Positions 16,849-24,238 of a stretch of 61,163 bases of DNA are shown piece by piece (position 1 is the stretch's first letter; each line of letters begins with the position of its first letter). The notes under the pieces are model-generated. The model searched no databases. It was not told where the DNA came from and saw only the letters and a program-made list of their open reading frames with translations. Origin of the DNA: an uncultured Paraprevotella sp. Its GTDB lineage: Bacteria > Bacteroidota > Bacteroidia > Bacteroidales > Bacteroidaceae. The stretch spans positions 1 to 61,163 of the forward strand of contig CALUFQ010000014.1 of the NCBI GenBank assembly GCA_944319925.1. Direction: 5' to 3'. Position numbers and translations under genes: made by a program.

Positions 16849-17958
16849 ATGAAGGGAATACGGAATGGTTGGATGGCCGCATGCGTCTGTTGGGGCGCAT
16901 GCGGCCTTGTTTCGGCACAGGAGTTCACGCTCGAAGGCCGTGTGCCGGGCATGCGCGACGGGGTCAACGTGGCGTTGCTGTGCAATCACAAGACGTTGGT
17001 GAAAACGCGGGTGAAGGACGGGGCTTTCCGGCTGCGGGGCAGCGTGGCGCGCCCCGAGGTGGGAACGCTGGTCACGAACAACCTGGACCTCGTGCAACAG
17101 CACGGATGGCCGAAGGACTCCATCTGTTGGACCTACACCGACGTGTTTGTCGATAATGTGCCGATGACCGTGCAGGCCGGTTCTTATGCCGACATGCGGG
17201 TGGACTTTGCCTGCACCCCTTCGTTCCGCATCACGGGCGGCGAGGTGCAGGAGGACTTCAACACTTACAACCTGATGCTTTACCGGCGCAGCGGCGGCGA
17301 TGCCCGGAAGGCGCAAGCCATGCGCGAGGAGGTGGCGCGTGAGTTCATCCAAGGGCATCCGCATTCGGCGGTGTCCCTGCTCTTTGCCAACGCCTGGCTG
17401 GAACGGGCCTACTCCCTGACGCGCGAGGAGGTGGACGCGCTGGCGGGCAGCATCACGTCGGTGCCTGCCGACACGGCACGTTATGCCGAATTTCTCCGCT
17501 TGGCAGACCGGGCCCGCAAGGCGGCTGCCGGGAGCGGGGTGGTGGACCTGGCGTTGACGGACACGCTGGGCAAGTTTTGCAACCTGTGCGGGGTGATTCC
17601 CGCCGGCAAGCTCGTACTGGTCGATTTTTGGGCTTCGTGGTGCGGGATGTGCTTGGGGGCCATGCCGGACATCAAGAGGTTGTATGAACGGTATGCGCCG
17701 GACTTTGCCGTCGTCGGCGTTTCCTGCGACGAGAAGGAGGAGGCCTGGCGCGGGGCGATGGCGCGGAAACCGATGCCGTGGCCGGAGTATCGGCTGACCC
17801 CGCAGGGCTACAAGGATTTCTTCAGCAAGTATGGGGTGGGCAACGGAGTGCCTTACTACATGCTGGTGGCTCCCGACGGACGTGTGCTGAGGACACCGGG
17901 CGGCGTGGAAGACATCCGCAAGGTTTTGGAGAATCATTTCAAAAGAGATAGCAAATGA
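16849..17958 (+). CDS. TlpA-like thioredoxin-fold protein, CGMC active site (second of three)
   Basis: A 369-residue exported thiol-disulfide protein with signal peptide (ACGLVSAQ). Residues ~22-130 form a DUF4369-like beta domain (FTLEGRVPGMRDGVNVALL, VKDGAFRLRG). A helical linker follows. The thioredoxin domain (~residues 225-365) has LVLVDFWASWCGMCLGAMPDIK with Cys265 and Cys268 and the GVGNGVPYYMLVAPDG cis-proline strand. The CGMC dipeptide differs from the CVPC and CGPC sites of its two neighbours, so the three proteins may differ in redox potential. It starts 12 bp after the preceding gene and overlaps the next by ATGA. Confidence 0.87.
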   Translation: MKGIRNGWMAACVCWGACGLVSAQEFTLEGRVPGMRDGVNVALLCNHKTLVKTRVKDGAFRLRGSVARPEVGTLVTNNLDLVQQHGWPKDSICWTYTDVFVDNVPMTVQAGSYADMRVDFACTPSFRITGGEVQEDFNTYNLMLYRRSGGDARKAQAMREEVAREFIQGHPHSAVSLLFANAWLERAYSLTREEVDALAGSITSVPADTARYAEFLRLADRARKAAAGSGVVDLALTDTLGKFCNLCGVIPAGKLVLVDFWASWCGMCLGAMPDIKRLYERYAPDFAVVGVSCDEKEEAWRGAMARKPMPWPEYRLTPQGYKDFFSKYGVGNGVPYYMLVAPDGRVLRTPGGVEDIRKVLENHFKRDSK

Positions 17959-19058
17959 AAAAGGTGATTTTGACTTTAGGGGCTTGTGTGGCCGTTCTTA
18001 CGGCCATGGCCCAGTCGCCGTCCTATCGCGTGACGGGGACGGCGGAAGGTGCCGCCGATGGCGACACGGTGAAGATGTGTTATTATAAAGGCTGGAGCGT
18101 GGTGCCGGTGGCCGAGACGGTGGTGAAAGACGGGCAGTTCACGTTTGAGGGGCGTCAGGACACCGCCGTGTTCCGCTCGCTGAGTTGCAAGACGGCGGCC
18201 GGAGGCTCGTGCAGCTCGGAAATCATCCTGGAGAACGGCGACATCAAGGTGCGTCTGTTGGCCGACCCCGCGCTGATCGAGGTCGGCGGTACACCGTCCA
18301 ACGATTCCTGGTGTGAATACCACAACGAGATTGGACGGCTGTGCGGCGTGAGCTTGGAACTTTATTGGGCATCCAACGACACGACCTTGTCGGAAGCGGT
18401 ACGCAAGGCCAAGCGGGCAGAGTCTGAGCGTGCCGACCAGAACACGCTGGACTACCGCCTGAAGTTCTGCCGCGGCCACATCGGCCAGCCGGCCGGCGTA
18501 CGTGCCTTGGGAGACATTTACAACAAGATTGACCCGGTCGAGGCCGAGGCTTTGGTGGACAAGGTGCCGGCCATCCTGCAGACCGAAGAGGTGAGGCAGA
18601 TAAAGCAGTATCTGGTTTCCCTGCGGCAGACGAAAGAAGGCAGCGACTTGGTGGACTTCACGATGGACACGCCCGAGGGCGGCAAACTGTCCGTTTCCGA
18701 GGCGGCCAAGGGCTGCAAGGTGTTGCTCGTGGACTTTTGGGCCAGCTGGTGCGGCCCTTGCCGGGCGGAGATGCCGTTGGTGAAGTCGCTCTATGAGCGT
18801 TACCACGACAAGGGGCTTGAAATCTTGGGTGTGTCGCTGGACAACGACGGGAAGGCTTGGAAGAATGCTATCAAACAAATCGGACTGCCGTGGCTGCACA
18901 TCTCCGACCTGAAAGGTTGGGACTGCGAGGGTGCCGCGCTTTATGGTGTACGGGCCATTCCTGCCACGGTACTGGTTTCCGGTGGAAAGATTGTGGCCCG
19001 CGGCTTGCGCGGACAGGATTTGGCGGACAAGCTGGCCGAGCTGTTGGGTGGTGAATAG
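17955..19058 (+). CDS. TlpA-like thioredoxin-fold protein, CGPC active site (third of three)
   Basis: A 367-residue exported protein with signal peptide (AVLTAMAQS). An N-terminal DUF4369 domain (YRVTGTAEGAADGDTVKM, VKDGQFTFEG) is followed by a helical middle and a TlpA thioredoxin domain with LVDFWASWCGPCRAEMPLVK (Cys266, Cys269) and GVRAIPATVLVSGGK. This is the canonical layout for Bacteroidota TlpA-type thiol:disulfide interchange proteins. It is the last gene of the SusCD locus; no clear terminator was seen after it, only repeats. Confidence 0.9.
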   Translation: MKKVILTLGACVAVLTAMAQSPSYRVTGTAEGAADGDTVKMCYYKGWSVVPVAETVVKDGQFTFEGRQDTAVFRSLSCKTAAGGSCSSEIILENGDIKVRLLADPALIEVGGTPSNDSWCEYHNEIGRLCGVSLELYWASNDTTLSEAVRKAKRAESERADQNTLDYRLKFCRGHIGQPAGVRALGDIYNKIDPVEAEALVDKVPAILQTEEVRQIKQYLVSLRQTKEGSDLVDFTMDTPEGGKLSVSEAAKGCKVLLVDFWASWCGPCRAEMPLVKSLYERYHDKGLEILGVSLDNDGKAWKNAIKQIGLPWLHISDLKGWDCEGAALYGVRAIPATVLVSGGKIVARGLRGQDLADKLAELLGGE

Positions 19059-19064
19059 GAACCC

Positions 19065-19116
19065 TTTTTTCGGATTAAAAATCCTGATACACAGTTGCGT
19101 GGGATTACAAATCCGT
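19065..19116 (+). repeat. ~50 bp dispersed repeat, copy 1
   Basis: Contains TTTTTCGGATT, then AAAAATCCTGATA, then GTGGGATTACAAAT. A close relative lies at 19935-19989 in the same orientation, so the two copies bracket the ~600 bp repeat copy A. CGGATT and AATCC inside can pair. Confidence 0.7.
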
Positions 19117-19138
19117 CGCAGCGACCAGCGGGTAGGGG

Positions 19139-19158
19139 GTGCAGCATTCTTGCTGCAC
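19139..19158 (+). repeat. Perfect 8 bp hairpin GTGCAGCA-TTCT-TGCTGCAC
   Basis: Both arms pair fully. A sister hairpin with one A-T pair replaced by G-C lies at 19200-19219 in reverse orientation. Confidence 0.8.
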
Positions 19159-19199
19159 ATATCCGCACTATTCGTATGTCAGTGGCCTATCTTGCGATT

Positions 19200-19219
19200 G
19201 TGCGGCAGGAATGCCGCAC
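19200..19219 (-). repeat. Perfect 8 bp hairpin GTGCGGCA-GGAA-TGCCGCAC
   Basis: Same family as 19139-19158 but inverted; the differing base pair is changed on both arms. Its right end runs into the 12 bp inverted repeat at 19216. Confidence 0.8.
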
Positions 19220-19227
19220 CTCCTATA
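19216..19227 (+). repeat. Left arm of a 12 bp perfect inverted repeat flanking repeat copy A
   Basis: GCACCTCCTATA here and TATAGGAGGTGC at 19824-19835 are exact reverse complements and sit directly outside the ~600 bp repeat. They are absent at the edges of copy B. Confidence 0.75.
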
Positions 19228-19823
19228 AAAATCAGGATGTCATGAAATGCCTGTAAAAACAGACAAATTGTGCCGTTTTGGCTGATTCCCGTGACGCGAC
19301 TTTTGCGCAATCCGGCCCAAATAGCCGATTTTTGCGCGATTTTTTTGCACAAAACGGGGCTTCTGTGCAATGTTTTGTCAGAGTCATTCAATTTTTGGGG
19401 CAGCCTGACGAGAAATTTCGGGGCCGGAAAGCGAAATTCCGAGCCCCGGAATTTCTTTTTCGGGGCTCGGAATTTTTATTTCGGGGCTCGGATGAAAAAA
19501 TCCCGGTACAGAAATCTTTTTGCGGCGGCTCCGGAAGCGTTTTTCTTTCCCGTTGAAACTTTTTCCCGGAGACGTTTCCCGTGTCATTTTGTCGGCGGAA
19601 TCCTTCGGCGGGCTTTCCCGTCGGTCGGGTTTCTGCGCCGGGAGTGTCCCGTGTTCCGCCAAAAGGGCAGGTTTGGAGGGGATTCCGCGGCATTTTGATT
19701 TCCGCATGGCGCGTGTGGCTGCGTTCTTTCCGCACTGTCCCGGCCCGGTGGCCGGATACGCGAATCTCAAAAGGCGAAAATGAGCAAATTGTCAACGCAC
19801 ACCCGGAAGTGTCATTCTGTCAA
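19228..19823 (+). repeat. ~600 bp interspersed repeat, copy A (MITE-like, non-coding)
   Basis: Matches 50518-51125 (copy B, opposite strand) along its whole length at roughly 85-90% by eye, with scattered small indels. The ends contain short imperfect inverted repeats (CAGGATG..CA near the left end, TG.CAT.CTG near the right end). Inside are a perfect 13 bp stem (19436-19448 with 19461-19473, CGGGGCTCGG) and a third copy of that arm at 19481. The open frames are shifted between copies by indels and no protein family is recognisable, so it looks non-coding. Confidence 0.8.
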
Positions 19824-19835
19824 TATAGGAGGTGC
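19824..19835 (-). repeat. Right arm of the 12 bp inverted repeat flanking repeat copy A
   Basis: TATAGGAGGTGC, reverse complement of 19216-19227. Confidence 0.75.
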
Positions 19836-19934
19836 GTGGGATTTGCAAGCTGTACGCTGCGGCGGATTTTCGAATCCGCAAGTCCGCAAGGGCTTAGATG
19901 TGTGCAGTCCAGGTTAATGCAATCAGCGGTATAT

Positions 19935-19989
19935 CTTTTTCGGATTGAAAATCCTGATATGTTGCATGGGATTACAAATTCCACGCGGC
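19935..19989 (+). repeat. ~50 bp dispersed repeat, copy 2
   Basis: CTTTTTCGGATT, AAAATCCTGATA and TGGGATTACAAAT in the same order as in 19065-19116. The rest of 19836-20028 holds no gene that I can support. Confidence 0.7.
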
Positions 19990-20028
19990 GGGAATCCCAT
20001 GCGGCGGCTCCGGGTGCAGAGAATGCGT

Positions 20029-20385
20029 CTATATCAGCCCCTCGTCTTCCAAAATTTTCTTGTAGCGCAGGTAGGTGTACAGCTTGTCTGCCCATAGTTC
20101 GGGGTCGTCAATCTTTGACAGGGGCGGGACGGTTCCCTGCTTGTGGATTTCAGTGGGCGGCGTGATTTCTTCCGGCGTGATTTCGGCCACGCGGATTTCC
20201 ACTTCATCGCCCACGTCCAAGTCTCCTCCTCGCCAACTGTAGGATTCTTTTCCGTTGTCCCCGGAAGGACACCATATTGCACCGTAGCGGTATGACATTT
20301 CCACCGACAAGTGGATGCCTTCCGTGGCGGCGACCTTGTAGGTTTCGCCGTCCCACGTGGTGCTTTTGATGACGAGCCCTTTCAT
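20029..20385 (-). CDS. Small conserved hypothetical protein, paralogue of its upstream neighbour
   Basis: A 118-residue protein of unknown function without a signal peptide. It shares layout with the protein at 20393-20710: a beta-rich first part, then GDLDVGDEVEIRVAEIT (neighbour: KLHVGDKIKIRIVETE), then a linker and a C-terminal helix ending RYKKILEDEGLI (neighbour: RYEALKAELKAKGLIK). The two are tandem paralogues, 7 bp apart. The gene is the last of a minus-strand operon that begins with the GH3 gene. Its end is 34 bp from the edge of the repeat region. Confidence 0.7.
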   Translation of the reverse strand: MKGLVIKSTTWDGETYKVAATEGIHLSVEMSYRYGAIWCPSGDNGKESYSWRGGDLDVGDEVEIRVAEITPEEITPPTEIHKQGTVPPLSKIDDPELWADKLYTYLRYKKILEDEGLI

Positions 20386-20392
20386 GGTTGTT

Positions 20393-20710
20393 TTATTTGA
20401 TGAGTCCCTTGGCCTTCAGTTCGGCTTTCAGTGCCTCGTAACGTTGTTTCATCTGTTTGAGGTCTTGCGGCTTGATTTGCAGTGGGGGCGAGGCCTGTTC
20501 CGTCTCCACGATGCGTATTTTGATTTTGTCACCCACGTGCAACTTCCGGAAGTCGAACCAACGGAGAAATTCGGTAACGTTGCTTCCTCCGGCTGTCAGG
20601 CTGTCGTCGGCTTTTCCTCCGCAAAAGATGAAGATGTAGGCGTTGTCGGCGGCTACCGTGACGGGGCTTTGGCCTTCCAATGTGATTTCCGCTCCTATCA
20701 TGGGATTCAT
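20393..20710 (-). CDS. Small conserved hypothetical protein, paralogue of its downstream neighbour
   Basis: A 105-residue protein, beta-rich with an EITLEGQSPVTVAADNAYIF start and a charged C-terminal helix (LKQMKQRYEALKAELKAKG). It is paralogous to the 118-residue protein that follows 7 bp downstream. The ATG at 20710 overlaps the stop of the membrane-protein gene by ATGA, which fixes the start and indicates translational coupling; a longer open frame back to 21190 is only a shadow of the membrane-protein gene. The function is unknown; coupling suggests it acts with that membrane protein. Confidence 0.7.
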   Translation of the reverse strand: MNPMIGAEITLEGQSPVTVAADNAYIFIFCGGKADDSLTAGGSNVTEFLRWFDFRKLHVGDKIKIRIVETEQASPPLQIKPQDLKQMKQRYEALKAELKAKGLIK

Positions 20711-21402
20711 CCTTTGCTTTTCATCCGTGCGGCCACGGCCAACAACACGCCGAGCACCACACCCAGCAGGGCTGCGAACAACACGCGGGCCTCGCCCGGG
20801 AGCAGGAACGTAATGGTGTGGGCGGGCACCCAAAAGAAGGGGATGGTTTTCTTGAACACGAAATTCCACTGCGCGTCCCAGTTCAGCCCGGTCATGATGC
20901 GGGCCATCGGGATGGGGGTGGCCAAGGCGCGCAACGAGCCTCCGCAGGCCAGGATGTGGGTGTCGGTAATCTTGTGGAACGTCATGAACACGGGGGCGAA
21001 GATGCCGTTCATCCCGATGGAAATGCAGAGGGCTGTCAACACTTTCATCAGGGTAACCGGGCCGGCCATGGCCGCAGTTGCCCCTTGCAACCCGCAATAT
21101 TCGAGGGCCACCGGCACACCGTTGGAGAAAATAATCATGGCCAGGTTGATGCCCATACCCAAGATGCCCCACACCACGGCGCGGGGCCACACTCCGAATC
21201 CCCGTTTCAGGTAAACGCCGGCACTGAGGCGCAGGCCCAGCAACTCGCCGGCCGTGGAAAGGATGGCAAACTTCAGGAAACTCATCACCATGCCGTGTTC
21301 GGCATTGAAGGATTTGTACCAGCCGTAGAGCGTCTCTGAGAGGGCGAACGGGGCGAAAATCGCGAGGATGACCGCGATGAAGGCGAAATCGGACTTTTTC
21401 AT
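20707..21402 (-). CDS. Multi-pass inner-membrane protein of unknown function
   Basis: A 231-residue hydrophobic protein with about six membrane segments: FAFIAVILAIFAPFALSE, MSFLKFAILSTAGELLGL, AVVWGILGMGINLAMIIF, LMKVLTALCISIGMNGIFA, FWVPAHTITFLLPG and VLFAALLGVVLGVLLAV. No catalytic motif is recognisable. The ATG at 21402 is the start of the hydrophobic protein; upstream codons are not membrane-like. It sits between a DUF3108 gene (28 bp upstream) and the two small paralogues (4 bp overlap) in one operon. Confidence 0.75.
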   Translation of the reverse strand: MKKSDFAFIAVILAIFAPFALSETLYGWYKSFNAEHGMVMSFLKFAILSTAGELLGLRLSAGVYLKRGFGVWPRAVVWGILGMGINLAMIIFSNGVPVALEYCGLQGATAAMAGPVTLMKVLTALCISIGMNGIFAPVFMTFHKITDTHILACGGSLRALATPIPMARIMTGLNWDAQWNFVFKKTIPFFWVPAHTITFLLPGEARVLFAALLGVVLGVLLAVAARMKSKG

Positions 21403-21430
21403 GGTATTTTTTTGTATGTCTTGTGGGTTT

Positions 21431-22246
21431 CTACTTGATGATGGAGGTCTGCGGGTTGCGCACACCCTTGGCTTCGGTCAGGAAAGCCTTGGCGGAGCCG
21501 AAGCGCAGGTACATGTCGAGGCGCACGGGAAGGTGGTTGAGGTCGTCGGTGATGTAGAACGTGACCACTTCCTGTTCCTCGCCGTCCTCGTATTCCACGA
21601 AGGAAAAGACGAGGCAGCGGTATTTGGTTTTGCTTTCCTCCATCTTGAACGTCTTTTTCCCCCGGTATATCAACGTCTGTTCTTCCACCTTCCCGCCATC
21701 GACCATGGGGAAGTGGATTTTCTGTCCCACCTTGTAATCGGAAGCATCGAAAGAGCGGGCGCGGAGCATCATGCTGAGCATGTCATAGACGCAAAGGTTG
21801 CTTTGCTGCTCGCTTTCCCGGATTTCGTCGCGGTGGGTCTTGAAGCGCAGCTTCACATGGTTTTTGCCCCCCTCGTAGCTGTACCACGCCTCGTCCACCG
21901 TGTAGCGGTCTCCTTCAAGGGCACCCTTGCGGTAGTAGTAGGGGACGAGTTCCTTGTCCACCACGCTGATGAGCGTGTCGCGCAACACGAAGAGGCGGTC
22001 GGCCATGCGGTTGCCGCGCGTGATAAGGTCGCATTGGTAGGTGTCGTGGCCTTGGTAGCTTGTGTTTTTGATGCTCATGTTGGCACTGCCCACCGTCACC
22101 CAAATGAATTTCCAGTTGAAATAGAGCTTGTAGGACAAGTTCTCGCCTGCGGAGAAAGCCAGGTTTTCCGCCGTGCACTGCGCCTTGAGGCCCGTGAATG
22201 TTCCCGCGCATAGCGCAAGGAGCAATATAAAGATGGCTTTTTTCAT
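21431..22246 (-). CDS. DUF3108-domain exported protein
   Basis: A 271-residue protein with a signal peptide (LLALCAGTFTGLKAQ). The body resembles DUF3108: GENLSYKLYFNWKFIWVTVGSANMSI at the start, RGNRMADRLFVLRDTLISVVDKE in the middle, and a C-terminal YITDDLNHLPVRLDMYLRFGSAKAFL strand pair. Members are periplasmic beta-rich proteins of unknown role, often near envelope genes. It lies 22 bp after the Ig-like lipoprotein gene and 28 bp before the membrane-protein gene. Confidence 0.8.
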   Translation of the reverse strand: MKKAIFILLLALCAGTFTGLKAQCTAENLAFSAGENLSYKLYFNWKFIWVTVGSANMSIKNTSYQGHDTYQCDLITRGNRMADRLFVLRDTLISVVDKELVPYYYRKGALEGDRYTVDEAWYSYEGGKNHVKLRFKTHRDEIRESEQQSNLCVYDMLSMMLRARSFDASDYKVGQKIHFPMVDGGKVEEQTLIYRGKKTFKMEESKTKYRCLVFSFVEYEDGEEQEVVTFYITDDLNHLPVRLDMYLRFGSAKAFLTEAKGVRNPQTSIIK

Positions 22247-22268
22247 CGTTTATGTTGTTTTTGGTTAC

Positions 22269-24227
22269 TTACTTTCTTTTCCGTTCCCGTTGTTCCCTTT
22301 CGTATTCCCGTTGTGCCTCGAGGCGTTTGATGCGCTTTTCCGAGTCGGGCTTCTGTTTGGTAATGGCTTCCGGTTTCTGCTTTTCCAGCGGGATGGCCCG
22401 TGGCTCCCAGTCCTGTTCCACTTCCCAACGTGCGCGCAGCAACAGGGGTTTGGGAAAATAGAACACTTCTTCGGGTTGCCGCCCCTCTTCGTAGAGGCCG
22501 GTAGTCCATTTCCCGTCACCGTTGCGGTCGATGAAGAGGCGCAAGTAGTATTCCGCCGGGCTGAGGTAGAAGAAGTCCGCGCGGCCGTCCGCAGCTTTGA
22601 CGGAGCGCACCACCTTGTCGCTTTTGTCCATCAGTTGCACCACGACACCGGTGTCGGGCATGATGAGACGTACGAACAGCGAGCTGAATTCTTCTTCGGG
22701 TGTGGCGGTGATGTCTTTCTTGATGGGGGCACTCAGCTTGCCCAAGATGCTGGTCACCGCGTTGCTGTCGGCTTCAAACCTGTATTTTTCTCCCGGATGC
22801 CATTCGGCGTAGAGCGTGTAACTTCTCATGTCGTTTTCCACAGGCAGGAACAGGTAGGGTTCTTCGAGCCAAAGCGTGTCCTTTTGTTTGTAGAACCGGA
22901 ATGCGGTCGTGTCCACGTGGGCGACAGGTTCGTCGAAAGTGAAACGGATGTTCTCCATGGGAGCGATGCTTCCGGATGGCTGCATCTTGTAGCCGAGTTC
23001 CTCGCGGAGGAACGGGTTGGGTTCCGGCACGTATTTTTCCTTTTGCCGCCTGCGTGCTTTTTTTTGCTGGTCTTTCCAGTCGTCGATTTTTTTCTGCAGG
23101 TCTTCCCGTTGGCGTTTGCGGGTGACTTTTGGCGTGAGGTCGAGCGTGTCGGTGCGCCATGCGAGCTTTCCCAATGTGTCGGTATCCAGATAGGTCATGC
23201 TGAACGACAAAGTGTCTTTGTCGGACACCAATGTGTCGGTAATCCAATAGGTCAGCGTGTCGTTGTGTGCCGAACGTTCCAGTATCAGTCCGCAGTTGTC
23301 CATGTCGAAGTTCAGTCCTTTGATGAGCGGGAGCGTGTCGGACGGTGCTGTGAAATAGAGGGTGAACATGTCCGGGATAGGGCGTTCGGTTTTCAGCAGG
23401 TGGAGTTCCTGGAATTCTTCGGTGAAAGCCCTCAGGACGATGTTGTCGGGATAGAAATGGGTGAAGTGGACGGTCTTGACGGTGTCGATGGCAGTGCTGT
23501 CCAAGTCCGTCCACACGGTGTCCAAGCGGCTGTCCGGGCCGCAGGACGGTTCGATGATGATGGTGTCGAATGCGATTTTCTCGGCTTTTTGCGAGAAACG
23601 CGAGTCGCCGTCCATGTCTTGCAGCCCGTAGATGCGGTATTTGCCCGGTGCCACGCCTTTGATGGAGAAGCGTCCGCGTCCGTCGGTGCGTGCCACGCGC
23701 GCGAAAGGACGGGTCGTGAAGGCCGTGTCCGCCAAGTCTTCGTATAGCCCGACGAGCATGCCTTTCACCGGTTCCAGGTTTTCGGCTTCGAGCAATGTTC
23801 CGGAGACCTGCATGGTGTCGATGTGGTCGCCCGTGGAGAAGGAGTAGGTGAAGTTGCCCATGGGGTTTCCTTCGTTGTTGTCCACGATAGCGTCCGCGAA
23901 GTCTATGGTGTAGGTCGTGTTTTCGCGCAGGGTGTCATAGAGGGTGATGTGTATTTTCTTGCCGCCGGTCCGGATTTCCGGCATTTCCTTTTGGGGCGGG
24001 GAAACGACCACCTTTTCCGAGGCATTTTCAATGACGATGTATTCGTCGAAAGTCAGTGTCAGCCGTTTTTCCTTGCTGCCCGTGGTCATGTTTTCCGGTT
24101 GGCACTTCACGACCTTCGGAGGGATGATGTCATAACCTCCGCCTTCGGGATTGCCGATGCTGGCGCAGGCGGCCAACAAGAGCGCGGCAAGGGCGGTGAT
24201 GAGCGGGCGTGGTGTGGGTTTGTGCAT
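22269..24227 (-). CDS. Ig-like (Big_5/SbsA-type) lipoprotein
   Basis: A 652-residue lipoprotein (lipobox LLLAAC, Cys about residue 21; followed by ASIGNPEGGGYD). Residues ~35-140 form a bacterial Ig-like domain with PPKVVKCQPENMTTG, LTLTFDEYIVIENASEKVVVSPP and YTIDFADAIVDNNEGNPMGNFTYSFSTG. A carboxypeptidase-regulatory-like domain follows (VSGTLLEAENLEPVKGMLVGLYE..GKYRIYGLQDMDGD). A second Ig-like segment is seen near residue 420 (IRFTFDEPVAHVDTTAF). The C-terminal part repeats a YYLRLFIDRNGDGKW module and ends in a very basic tail. Homologues are ubiquitous in Bacteroidales and uncharacterised. It lies 11 bp downstream of the GH3 gene. Confidence 0.8.
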   Translation of the reverse strand: MHKPTPRPLITALAALLLAACASIGNPEGGGYDIIPPKVVKCQPENMTTGSKEKRLTLTFDEYIVIENASEKVVVSPPQKEMPEIRTGGKKIHITLYDTLRENTTYTIDFADAIVDNNEGNPMGNFTYSFSTGDHIDTMQVSGTLLEAENLEPVKGMLVGLYEDLADTAFTTRPFARVARTDGRGRFSIKGVAPGKYRIYGLQDMDGDSRFSQKAEKIAFDTIIIEPSCGPDSRLDTVWTDLDSTAIDTVKTVHFTHFYPDNIVLRAFTEEFQELHLLKTERPIPDMFTLYFTAPSDTLPLIKGLNFDMDNCGLILERSAHNDTLTYWITDTLVSDKDTLSFSMTYLDTDTLGKLAWRTDTLDLTPKVTRKRQREDLQKKIDDWKDQQKKARRRQKEKYVPEPNPFLREELGYKMQPSGSIAPMENIRFTFDEPVAHVDTTAFRFYKQKDTLWLEEPYLFLPVENDMRSYTLYAEWHPGEKYRFEADSNAVTSILGKLSAPIKKDITATPEEEFSSLFVRLIMPDTGVVVQLMDKSDKVVRSVKAADGRADFFYLSPAEYYLRLFIDRNGDGKWTTGLYEEGRQPEEVFYFPKPLLLRARWEVEQDWEPRAIPLEKQKPEAITKQKPDSEKRIKRLEAQREYEREQRERKRK

Positions 24228-24238
24228 GGCGCGGCCGT

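Noticed and set aside
19270-19698. Open frames inside the 600 bp repeat (copy A) that resemble frames in copy B
   Set aside because: Indels put matching segments in different frames in the two copies and the peptides are low-complexity (repeats of FRGSEFLF type), so the similarity is at DNA level.
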